DNA of 64,000 nucleotides from contig WFMF01000205.1 of assembly GCA_011033025.1 (NCBI GenBank), positions 238,157 to 302,156 of the forward strand, read 5' to 3'. Source of the stretch: Beroe forskalii (lineage: Eukaryota > Ctenophora > Nuda > Beroida > Beroidae). Shown in pieces: positions 11,750-22,142 of this stretch. The notes beneath the pieces were generated by a model. That model was not told the origin of the DNA, ran no database searches, and saw only the letters and a program-made list of their open reading frames with translations. Each line of letters opens with the position of its first letter. The stretch's first letter is position 1. The position numbers were made by a program, and so were the translations under genes.

Positions 11750-12450
11750 GTGGGTCAGGGACGGAAGTTCGACACCCGGAAGTTCGGCAACCCAGACGTT
11801 AGACACTCTCACTGTTTGTCGAACTTCCGGGCGTCAACAGACTGAAGTTCGACAGTCCTAAAGCTCGACAGCTGGATCAGGTGTCGAACTTCCGGTCGCC
11901 AACAGACTGAAGTCCGACACCCAGAAGTTCGACACCCTTTCTATGCTTCACTAAAAAGGAATTCGCCTTTCGCATTGAGTGACCGCTTTATACTGAAGGT
12001 AATTACAGACTTTGATGGGACTTGTATCGATAGATCAGACAAGAAGTTATCATAATTGTTATGTATAATAAGAATATATGATAAGTTCATATAATAAGAT
12101 AAGTTAATATAATAAGATATTAAATCCATGCATAATTTAAACAATCCCAACAATATATAATTATAACGGCAATTAGAGTCCCCGCAGCCTTCAGGAAGGT
12201 CAGCTTTGTGAAGTCGCCTTATTAAACATTAAAAAGGCCCTTCGAAGGGTAAGAAAAGGTGGGGAGCTTGTCGAACTTCCGGGCGTCAACAGAATAACAG
12301 ATTGAAGTCCGACAGCCGAAAGTTCGACAGCGGGATCAGGTGTCGAACTTCCGGTCGTCAACAAACTGAAGTCCGACAGTCCTAAAGCTCGACAATTTCT
12401 AACTTCTGGGTTGTCGAACTTCTGGGTTGTCGAACTTTCGTCCCCCAACC
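11750..12450. repeat. dispersed GTCGAACTTCCGG repeat cluster
   Basis: Two blocks (about 11760-11940 and 12265-12450) contain many copies of GTCGAACTTCCGGGCGTC, AGTTCGACA and CTGAAGTCCGACA in direct and inverted orientation. They flank about 325 bp of unrelated AT-rich sequence. The blocks share a direct repeat of roughly 65-120 bp. This is a degenerate tandem or foldback structure; no coding is supported. Confidence 0.75.
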
Positions 12451-12734
12451 ACTCCATGTTTATCAAACTACCTCAATTTAACATACAGCAATCTAGCCTC
12501 ATAGTACCGGTGCATGTAAATTTGTATTCAATTGTTCACTAAACAATAACTTGTACAGTGCATTACAATTTGAATGGGAGCCGAATCACCTTATTTTATA
12601 AATTGTCTTATTCCTCATGAGAATGATCCATTCTATTCTATTCGGCTGCAATTTCACTTTTAGTAGCGGTATTATAGAACCTGGCATGTTTCCCCCTATT
12701 CAACGGCATATATTACTGACCCGTTGCATCCCAA

Positions 12735-12828
12735 GGAGCCATCCATAAAGGACGTCCGCAAAATTTCCGCAAACGTCCGCATTGGCCAGACTCCCCCCTC
12801 ATTGCGGACGTCCTTTATGGATGGCCCC
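12735..12828. mobile_element. palindromic MITE, 94 bp
   Basis: The left end GGAGCCATCCATAAAGGACG pairs with the right end CGTCCTTTATGGATGGCCCC. The arms are about 27 bp including GTCCGCAA, with a short centre. Flanks share only CAA. The superfamily is not determined. Confidence 0.75.
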
Positions 12829-13270
12829 CAACATTGTTATTAAAATAAACTGACCATTCAGCCTGCAAAATTAAGGTCAACTCTTTGGCGAGTTAATACA
12901 CTAATACACCGCGGCTAACAATCCTGAATTGCTAAATAGGTGAGGGCAACCCCCCAACTTCTGGTGGGGAAAACTCACCAACACGAAGGGTGTTTATTAT
13001 GGGAGGTTTACAGGGGGGCTGAGGGGTTTAACTAGTATCCCCCCTAATAGTATACCATTGTCCCGACTTCTTATACCTATTTCACTTCTATAAGCTATTA
13101 ACTAAATTTCATTAACTGCGTCATGTGATGTTGTCCTGCACTGCATAGTATCCATCTGCATCTGCAGGAAATAGCAGGCAGTACTACATAAAGTTTTTTT
13201 TTTGAAAAAGCCGTACGGCCGTTTAAAACAGGAATCGAAGAATCCAAGTAATCAAGTCAGTGACTATTCG

Positions 13271-13685
13271 CTGCAATGGGCAGCTCCGCTCACACAGTTT
13301 CCTGTACGCTCGGCTGAGTAAACCGTGTGGCTGCAATGGGCAGCTCCGCTCACACAGTTTCCTGTACGCTCGGCTGAGTAAACCGTGTGGCTGCAATGGG
13401 CAGCTCCGCTCACACAGTTTCCTGTACGCTCGGCTGAGTAAACCGTGTGGCTGCAATGGGCAGCTCCGCTCACACAGTTTCCTGTACGCTCGGCTGAGTA
13501 AACCGTGTGGCTGTGGGCAGCTCCGCTCACAGTTTCCTGTACGATCGGCTGAGTAAACCGTGTGGCTGCAATGGGCAGCTCCGCTCACACAGTTTCCTGT
13601 ACGCTCGGCTGAGTAAACCGTGTGGCTGCAATGGGCAGCTCCGCTCACACAGTTTCCTGTACGCTCGGCTGAGTAAACCGTGTGG
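13271..13685. repeat. 60-bp minisatellite (7 units) derived from a SINE core
   Basis: Seven head-to-tail units opening CTGCAATGGGCAGCTCCGCT and ending GAGTAAACCGTGTGG. Six are 60 bp and nearly identical; the fifth is 55 bp with small deletions. Each unit contains CGGCTGAGTAAACC, which is also the core of the tRNA-derived SINE at 36240-36395, and a tRNA-like SINE head abuts the array at 13686-13790. The long frames on both strands are artefacts of the repeat. Confidence 0.95.
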
Positions 13686-13790
13686 CTGCATAGGCTTGAG
13701 ATACATAGGTATCTTTCACCCTTAGCTCAGTGAAAATGGCAGGGAATCGAGCCTAGACTGAATACCATTGCACCAACTGGCCACTATATG
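13686..13790 (-). mobile_element. tRNA-derived SINE head
   Basis: On the minus strand, TGGCCAGTTGG (A-box-like, about 13783-13773) is followed by GGCTCGATTCCC (B box, about 13752-13741). The body then runs into the 60-bp array, whose unit is this SINE's core amplified. Confidence 0.7.
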
Positions 13791-14170
13791 ACTTTTCCTG
13801 AAATCTACAACAAATTGCAGAAGCAAGGGTTTCGTGGCCACACTCCAATTAGACACTACATTGACCAGATCATGAAGGAACAATCTCCCTGCAATGGCTA
13901 TTTGATATCTCTAATTATAGGCTAACAATGTAGTAACGAAAGTACTACCTATAATCTATGCTGTTTCATTGTGCGTCCAAAACACGTAACTATATTTTGA
14001 TATCTGAGTTACTGCGAAGGAAGTCTAAATTATAGCGTCAGTGGATTCAGTTTTCCACGGTAAGGAATGGTCTTTTCTCTCTCTAATAAGCTCATAGGTT
14101 TCGAGATGTGAATACTTTCGTGGGTACTTTCCACGAAACGAAACATGGCTGCGAATCATTTCGAGTACAC

Positions 14171-14824
14171 TTAGCTCAGCAGTGTAAATAAAACAAACGA
14201 AACTTTTATTGGTAACATTCGTTTGTTGATATATAAACCTTTATCAAGGTAGTTATAGCAGGAATATGCAGGACAAGGTGTATGGACATGGCCCTCGCAA
14301 CACGTGCTAGACCGACTAATGGGTCCCCCATCACAAGTTGTCCTCGTTTCTTTCTGGTAGACATCTTCTCTGGGGTTCTTGCAGCAATATCCTCCCCGTA
14401 GGTAGACATAGGGGTGGCTTCTAGAACAGGAAGCACTCGAACCTGTAAAGGGGGTCTATGGGGTGTGAAGCCCAAAAATCCTATACCCTACTTTCAATTC
14501 CTGGGTAGATAAGGTTTTTTGTTTTTCCTTTTTTGGCTTTATTCCCCAGTCTTTTAGTCAAAACAAAAAGGAAAACAGATGTTCCCCGCTTTTATCATCG
14601 CTATCATTTGTATGAAGTTTTGGATATGTTGCGCCAAATCAATTGAAGGCCTACAACTCAATGATAAAAAATCATTTATTAAATATCAAGGTTTTTGATC
14701 ATCAAGGCAATTGATAAATCAATAAGATTGGATTATTACATTACAGCATCTTACCATGAGTAAGAATATGACGTGACATTTGAATTATCAGAAGTACTTT
14801 AGTACACAGCGCTATTTTGCTCAT
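14171..14824 (-). CDS. small secreted cysteine-rich protein, paralogue 2
   Basis: Two exons: 14824-14755 (start and hydrophobic leader SKIALCTKVLLIIQ, phase 1, GTAAGA donor) and 14442-14171 (after a TTTACAG acceptor). The domain reads CSRSHPYVYLRGGYCC, then CDGGPISRSSTCC, then CPAYSCYNY, matching paralogue 1 in spacing, exon phase and orientation. The two genes therefore arose by tandem duplication, and their 3' flanks are also similar (CAATCTCCCTGC, TTTGATATCTGAGTTA and one minisatellite unit). Odd feature: where paralogue 1 stops after KGL, this frame runs about 22 codons further to 14171. An AATAAA (near 14207) lies inside that extension, so the transcript may be polyadenylated before the stop or the true 3' end may differ. 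The leader is a weaker signal peptide than in paralogue 1. Confidence 0.75.
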
Positions 14825-16360
14825 CTTAATCCTGTTTCTTTTATCAACCTTGACAACTTTTGGTAATTTAGATGAAAATCTGTCAATTCAGTGTCTTATA
14901 ATACTCCCGAGAAAAGATTTCCAAGAAATATAAAATCCCAAATTGGAAAGCGTGCTATAGTTACTCAATTATCAGATAAAAGTGATAATATGTGACAGCT
15001 CCCTTAAACTTGAAGAAATCTATCGGATAGAGGAAAGAAAACGTCTGGACCTCTAAGACAAAATGGGAGCGCCATCGAGCCAGCCGCCATTTTGAGTGCC
15101 GTGTTACTATGAATATTCAATGCCTGAAAATAGTGGAGCAGCCCTTGATATTACTATATTAGGTTCTTTTGTTCACTAGATTCGTTTAGTATTAATTCAA
15201 TTCTATTGTGATTTTCACCCAAATGGTCTAGCATGGTTTGTGGAGACAAAGGTTTACAGGTGAATAATTAATGAGAAATATCGACTACTATAATTTGGAG
15301 ATCAAATCATGAGTAGGGTGGATGCCTTGATATCGTCTCACCTTCCTGTGCCCCTGAATCTTCCTCATTATCTTCCATAAGTTAATTATGACCGGAAACT
15401 GCACCAAGGAGCATTTGAATATTTCATATCCAAGCAAACCACTCGCTGCTTTTCAACTTCATGGGAGATAGGCTGAAGTCTCATCGGAAACTTTGATTAC
15501 GAATTAAAGCCTCCACATTGAAAAATTAAGCCCCTATCGAAGCCAGAAATCATCCTGCCTCACACCCATAGTCCTTTCATGGTGCCATTTTAGTTAAGTG
15601 CAAAAAATCAGAAGTTGTTCTATTCGATGATAATATGATCCCTTTTTTGTGAACAAAAAGGTCGTATCACCAAAAGGTGCTCACTGCTCAGCACTCCCTA
15701 ACCCCCCCTTCCCCGATTGTGATTTTCTAAATCCACCAAAAATTGAGGGGTTCAAACCCCCGTTTGATCATAAATGAATTAACCTCTTCAACGTGCACGA
15801 TTCCTGTCATTGGCCGTACGGCTGTTGGAATAGAAGTAAAACCTTCAAAATAAAAAAGTGGAGGAACAACAATCGATACTAAATTGAGCATTTTGAGTAA
15901 GGAATGCCTTTTTACCTTTGATCCATTGTCCGGTTCTTGTATAGGAAGAATTCAGGAATAGTCTTTGCAAGGAGAATAGGTGATCACTGATCATTAAGTG
16001 TAGGGTATTGTCCTGCTTTGGAGGACAATTTACACTGGAACCTTGGCGACACTATTACATACGAGATAATATGTGAGATACCAACATGTTCACTTATTAA
16101 TGCATTATAATTCGTTATAATCTCTCGTATAACGACTATCCTCTTGCGGGCTTGTCGGCCTGGCCTCTCTTTACGTACAAGCTCCTTACATCCTGACTTA
16201 TACGAGTGATAATGATAATACGAGTGTGCATAACATTAAAGGGAGCCTTAGTTATTGTGTTAGCCCGCGTTACCTGTCCTTCTTCTAATGTCCCTGTAAG
16301 ATTTAAACGAGCTGTCACCCTTTTTTGATCAAACCACGAAATGTAAGGAGTGTTTTTCAG
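14825..16360. other. intergenic, no gene recognised
   Basis: No ORF or exon recognised. At 15801-15855 a segment (CCTGTCATTGGCCGTACGGC to ACCTTCAAAAT) recurs, diverged, at about 47945-47998, so it is probably an interspersed repeat. Earlier PSME4 exons would be expected here or further left but I did not find them. Confidence 0.5.
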
Positions 16361-18379
16361 CCATTCAGAGAGCCTCCTACAGTGCCAATTACCTCCCCGA
16401 GCTAACCCAGATGGAAGATTTCAGGTAGATATCAGCCTACTTACATGTCGTCATTTCAGCCCTGTCGTGTTCGTTGTCACTGTTCTGACAATGCTCTAAC
16501 ATCTTCCTGCCTCAGGTTGACCCGGACTTGAAGGCGTTGTGCACGAAAGCCTTGTCCTGTTTGTCGAGGGAGATACTACCAGACCACTCTCTCGCCCCTG
16601 CTATAGACGCCGTCAAAAAGGTTTTCTTTTCCCTTCAATTTCTTCAACCCTTAAATTCTCTTCATTTTTCCAAATTCATTAACAAATCTTTCATCAAAAA
16701 TCAATGAATTGTTTCTTCAGAATCACCATTCACCCCGCATCAGATTTTGACCCTTCTCCAAAAGGTTGTGAACAGTACAAATGAAGACCGCACTGTGGGG
16801 TGTTCCTGGAAAGCTAAATGTACTGCTCTGGTTTACTTGCAGGTATTGAAAGCACCCCAACTTTTTAAGTCGTATCATTGGAACAGCAATTTCTGTTGAT
16901 CTTTGTTCTGGTTCATGAAATCCCGTTCAGTAGCTCAGTCTTCCAAATGTTTTGGATCGTAGTTGTCGGTTTTGTATTGGAACAGGTTGCCCAGCTATTT
17001 GTTTTGAGTTTCAAGGTATTATCCGATGGGCTGTGGGTTTCATTTGAAGAACTATATCAATTAATCTGGTTTCCCTCTAACAGGTGATGTCGTTCTGTAA
17101 CGTGTATAAGCTGAGGACCCACCAGCAGCATGTGGACGACATTAAGAACCTCCTGCTCTCCTGTCTGGAGTCTCCACAAGTAGAGGTTTGCTCCCCTTGC
17201 GTTTTAGATCACATTGTATAGTCCCTATCATCTCCAGGGCTGCTATCCCTAATGCCGAATTAACCACAAATTAGTGCTATACTTGTCTCTTTTGGTGGTT
17301 TGCTTATGATCTGGTTTTGTTTTGCTGTCTTATCAAAATGGTCGTTGATTCAAGAATTTCCAGATATTTTCCCCTGTTTTAAAATTTTCATGATTTCTAT
17401 CTACGCCCCCTCTCGTTTGCTCCCTTTATCCAACCTCCCTGCTTATGACACTCCCTTTTATCTAACCGCCCTGCTTATGACACTCCTTCCTGCAGGTTCG
17501 TCAGATAGCCGGACAAACCATCGGAGGGCTGATGATCACTTCCCTGTTCAGTGACGTGTCAGAGATCATCCAGCAACTCAAGGATATGGCTAGGACTCCC
17601 CTGCCACCCGGAACCAAGAAGAGCCAAACCGGTCAGTAGACTATATCAACCGGCCTTTGGTCAAAAATAATCTACTTGTGATTTCATATTATTTCCAATT
17701 TTTGTTTCCTTTTATTGGCCAGTTAAATGCAGGCCAATAGTTTCTTATCGCACTTCTATTCTTCTAAGAAAGTAAGAAAGTGATCAGTGAAAATAACCAC
17801 TCCACCTCCAGACATAAAAGAGATCTGGATCCGTCACGGCGCCATCAAGACTCTGTGCTCATTGGTCGAATCCTTCCCCTACTCCATCCCTGATTGGATG
17901 CCTGAGATTATTGTATTCCTAGCCGAGTATACCCGGGGCAACGTCATGATTGCTGTGAGTTTTATCTCATACTGTGAGACCAGGTTTTAATCATCTGACT
18001 GGATTTAAGGTGTGGATCGAGTACGAGTGAGCATTTAAAGTAACAGAACTTCGTTGATATTATCTACCACCAATGTCTTAGGCAGTACATTTTGAGCATG
18101 CTGCTAAAACTGGCCCGGGTGCATTATTAGAAATTAACGTTAACTTTGAATATGGATGTTTCTAAAATCATATTTAGCTGTTCATCTGCTAATGACCAGT
18201 TCTGCATTTCCGAGCCCTGAGTTTTAAACCATCACCTCCCTCAGAACTGTATGGCGTCGTGTATGTCGAACTTCAAGCGGACCCACCTTGACAGTTGGGA
18301 GGAACACAAACTCAAGTTCAACGAGGATCAGTTGGCAATTCTCCAGGACTTGCTGGTCTCACCGACCTACTACGCGTGA
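16361..18379 (+). CDS. PSME4: proteasome activator complex subunit 4 (PA200), C-terminal exons
   Basis: PA200/Blm10 caps the 20S proteasome and opens its gate, promoting ubiquitin-independent degradation, including of acetylated histones. Six confident exons: 16516-16620, 16744-16842, 17084-17185, 17496-17631, 17812-17954 and 18245-18379, all with AG/GT borders and compatible phases. Together they give about 239 residues of a protein usually near 1,840. The HEAT-repeat C-terminus is clear: [74 protein letters not shown] and [10 protein letters not shown]. The terminal YYA is the gate-opening tail conserved in PA200. A candidate earlier exon (16361-16424) has good splice sites. Its protein-like frame ([14 protein letters not shown]) is one base out of phase with 16516, which may be a sequence error. 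No further 5' exons are seen. Confidence 0.93.
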
Positions 18380-19029
18380 GGGCTGACGCATATGATGTGT
18401 CCAGATCACTCGATTGACGGTGGGATCGATAAAGACGCGGACAATTTCGCTGTACTTTCGATAGAATTTTTGCTGAAAGTCGCACGCGAGCGGTAAATTT
18501 TCACGTGTTTATCGAGCCCTCCGTCAATCGAGTGATATGCACACATGCGTAACGCAAACTGCGTGATTAGTAACGCAAACAGCGTTAGGAGTAACGCGTG
18601 AAGGGGTAACGCGTGAGGACTGTGGGTAAATGTATCATATTATTAGTAATATAAACGTTCGTGAAACATAGTTTTGACTCAACATGAGTCACTGTCAGCA
18701 CTCGGCAATAGTGGATAGAATGCATGGAATAGAAAGTCGGAGTGCACTCGATTCTTGGATGATTTAATTTCCTTCATTGTACTTGTAGTTGTAAGATATG
18801 TTTTGAATTGTGCCTTAATATTTGGAGCCTTTTTAGTTTCTCCACTCTCCAGCCTGTTTTTGTTAAAAGCCATTTTATTTCTGTTTGGGAATTCGTGCGA
18901 TTCACTGATTCAGGCATATTTATTTTGTGAACTTGCGGCCACCAAAAGTTATGTCTATTTAGTGTTTAGCTTTAAGTGAACCGTCGAAAAATCAATGAGT
19001 TATGGAAAAGATCACTATTTATGAATAAA
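18380..19029 (+). other. probable PSME4 3' UTR
   Basis: Non-coding after the TGA at 18377-18379. AATAAA at 19024-19029 is the best polyadenylation signal. A foldback lies inside (18406-18535), followed by GTAACGC repeats near 18545-18615. Confidence 0.55.
18406..18535. mobile_element. foldback/MITE in the PSME4 3' UTR
   Basis: TCACTCGATTGACGGTGGGA at 18406 pairs with the right arm ending CCGTCAATCGAGTGA at 18535. The arms are about 28 bp with about three mismatches and enclose about 75 bp. No target duplication is obvious. Confidence 0.7.
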
Positions 19030-19911
19030 AGGTCATGGCTCTTTGACTCATATAACACGTCTTACTGTTTGCTGTAATTGCACAGTTGTGAGTGTAGCTG
19101 CAACAAGAAATAAGGATCCCATGGAAATTTCAGAACCAGTGGTGACAGCTAGTGTTATGGCTTCAGTGGCATTGGGCATCGTAACCATTACCATCGGGAG
19201 ATGGGAGTTTAGAAATAGAATTATCATTTGAGTAACCTCATTATCCCAAAGTTTTATGTCGGTCACTTTTAGCTACTTCGCACAAAGTATGTTTTCAAAA
19301 CATGCTATTCAGCTATTCTAATTAACAGTACTTAAAGTTAAACGTATGATATCTGGAATATCTTTGGGTGCCTACGGATATAATTATCTTGTGACCCAAA
19401 GGTAGGTCAGTGGTCACGACTGAGACCCTCAGTTTGAAATTACTCAACCCACTTTTCGCGGTGTAATTTGGTTAATATTAAATTATGATTTGAAGTTAGT
19501 TATTATCATTCTTTGTCACTGTTATCTGTCGATGATCAATTTACTTTTAGATTTGGTATAAGTGAGATTTCTCGTATCTCGTCCCTTAATGACACATTTT
19601 CGAACTGCAATGCAATAGTTTTACAAAAGTAAGAGTTTCACAATAGTTATAAGATACGTTTTTATAATTATGAATTAGTAAACATATTGACCTCACTGAG
19701 CGATGGCATGATTGTATGTACTCTTAACTCGAACCTTCAAGTTTGAAAAACTTAACTGAATATTTAGCTGTAAAATTGAGATTGGGTAGTTTACAAATGT
19801 TCAAAATCTTGTTTTATTTTTATTTCTGATCTCGTAATTGCCATTGTAGTAATATCAAAGTCCATATTGTAGCTTATTTGTCGGCGTTTTGTAGTAGGAC
19901 TAGGATGTAAC
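19030..19911. other. intergenic, nothing recognised
   Basis: AT-rich sequence with no supportable exon; frames here are short and on both strands. Confidence 0.5.
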
Positions 19912-20056
19912 TGTGTGCGCGGCGGAGGGTAGGGTTACATTAAGAGTCTTAATTAAGACCTTGCCCTAACCAGGACCCTGGTTACGCGCACGGAATGCGC
20001 GGCGCGACGCCCCTGGTTAGGGGAAATTGCATTGTGACCTTACCCTAGCGCACACA
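19912..20056. mobile_element. GC-rich MITE-like inverted repeat
   Basis: TGTGTGCGCGGCGGAGGGTA at the left pairs imperfectly with TTACCCTAGCGCACACA at the right (GTGTGCGC and TAGGGT common to both arms). The centre is GC-rich with a second partial hairpin (CCCTAACCAGG / CCCCTGGTTAGGGG). Confidence 0.6.
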
Positions 20057-20290
20057 GTATGCAACACTTGTCTGACGTCGCCAGACCAATTATTTTAAAT
20101 TTTAAATTTATTTACTCTGCGAGTCGTGGCGCGCGCGCGAGGGGGTCAGGCAACGCCTGACAAGCGCGCGCTTTTCGTAGAAAAGTCACAAACATATTTT
20201 GCCTCTTCTCTGAAGAGGCGCGCAAAATAAGGCTCCGTAACATGGAGTAATTATTTGTCACAGTTGATCATTTATCACCTTATTTCATAA

Positions 20291-20438
20291 TAACATTGGT
20301 AGCATTCTTATGCACCATTAAACTCAGGTGCCCATTTAACACCGTTGAAAAATCATTCATAATCATTTATGAATGATTTTTCAAGGATGTTCAATGGGCA
20401 CCTAAGTTAAATGGTGCATAAGAATGTTACCAATGTTA
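20291..20438. mobile_element. near-perfect 148-bp palindrome (foldback MITE)
   Basis: The left arm starts TAACATTGGTAGCATTCTTA and the right arm ends TAAGAATGTTACCAATGTTA. The arms are about 70 bp and meet at ATTCATAATCATTTATGAAT with almost no loop. A TA dinucleotide at both ends would fit a TA target duplication. It is intergenic between PSME4 and the dehydrogenase. Confidence 0.8.
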
Positions 20439-21372
20439 ATTATATATTGTTCATGTAAACTGTGGTGATTAAATACCATTACCCTTTTAATATTTTATGA
20501 TCTGACACTTCCAAGTACATTATTACTTGCAAGCACCAAGACGTCAGCCATATGATCCTTCATTTAACTTGCTTTGAAGCCTGCTTGTACCTAGTGGGTC
20601 ATTCTATGTAAAATTGACTAGACTTGGGCTTAACATAAATTCTCAAAATAACAAACCACTTGAAAATTAAACAAGAAATGGTTATCAGCAAGAGTTGTCA
20701 AAAACTTCTATCACCAATCTATCGCCTGATCATCAGTTCAATAATCAGTGGCAACTAATTCTTTATGATGATATACAGTTTATATTTATCATAAATCATT
20801 AATGGGTATTAAAATGCAAAGACGAAATATTAGTCTTCTTGGCATATAGTTGATACTAGGTGTTATTGGTGTTATTTGAGTTACAGCTGCACCTCACGCA
20901 TTGAGAAATTGCTGCTGCCATTTGTATGAATTTAAACTTTTGAAATATGTTTGCTTTTTGTTCTTCTTTAAACAGTCGTGATATTCAAAACTTGGTAAAA
21001 CTGCATAAAATTAACTAGCTTTCCTGGTTTAATAGTTTTTACATTTTTGCAAGTGGATGTTATGCCTACGTGAAGAGGCTTGATAGTATAAACTTCTATG
21101 CTATTGTCAGATTTAATAATAATCTCTGCTGCTCTCTACATTGTATTACCTAAAGGGATCATGTTGGAGTTCAAGTACGGAGTTGGACAAAAGTCTTGCA
21201 GATTTATGTCTTGAAGAAAGTTTTCTTTTTAATTCAAATATATAAAAAATGATAATAAAAACTTGGTATTACTGTTAGCTGCAATCCAAAGTCTTATTAA
21301 TAAAGCTGTATGGGTATTGGGTATAAGCCTTAAATGACAAACATGAAATATGATTAACCATTTAATGCAACT

Positions 21373-21474
21373 GAATCTTCTTTTCAATATAGTGAGCCTA
21401 AGATTTGGAACAGTTTGCCTTATTCTATCAGGAGTATACCAGAACTTACATATTTTTTCAAATTTGAGCATTAG
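21373..21474 (+). pseudogene. LINE reverse-transcriptase C-terminal relic
   Basis: A short frame ending in TAG at 21472 reads YSEPKIWNSLPYSIRSIPEL. This resembles the conserved tail of many non-LTR retrotransposon ORF2 proteins and closely matches the same block at 31667-31897 (YSAPKIWNNLPYNIRCSSEL). Only this tail is left. Confidence 0.65.
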
Positions 21475-22122
21475 GATGTCTTTCTCCATCAGAGGTGTTT
21501 CAAGATTTTACAATCTTTCTAAAACATACAGGTATGTCTAGCAAATTTTTTTGACAATTGAGAATTTGCTATATTTTGAATTTGTCTCTAATATTTTAAC
21601 AGTCTAATGTTCACTTATTGCAGGGTTCAACTCATTTTTGATTGAATTCTAACAAATATTCTATATTTCTCGGAAAAAGCTTATAATTCCTTCCAGAAAA
21701 TGGTTATAAAATTCATCTCATTCAGCAGGTCAAAATGTATGTCTGCTGAGTGATTTTTAAGCATTCAATCAGGAGTATACCAGAACTTACATATTTTTTC
21801 AATTTTAAGCATTAGGATGTCTTTCTCCATCAGAGGTGTTTCAAGATTTTACAATCTCTCTAAAACATACAGGTATGTCTAGCAATATTTTTTGACAACT
21901 GAATGCCTAATTGAGAATTTGCCATATTTTGAATTTGTCTCTAATATTTTAACAGTCTAATGTTCACTTATTGCAGGGTTCAACTCATATTTGATTGAAT
22001 TCTAACAAATATTCTATATTTCTCGGAAATAGCTTATAATTCCTTCCAGAAAATGGTTATAAAATTCATCTCATTATACAGGTCCAAATGTATGTCTGCT
22101 GAGTGATTTTAAAGCATTCAAT
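21429..22122. repeat. tandem duplication, ~341-bp unit
   Basis: 21429-21769 is repeated at 21770-22122 with few differences (start CAGGAGTATACCAGAACTTA). The unit starts inside the LINE relic and the second copy ends just before the acceptor of the acyl-CoA dehydrogenase exon at 22143. Confidence 0.9.
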
Positions 22123-22142
22123 TCAATATATTCATTGCCCAG

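Noticed and set aside
13223..13725. Frames of 72-141 codons across the 60-bp array
   Set aside because: Multiple overlapping frames on both strands follow from a 60-bp period divisible by three.
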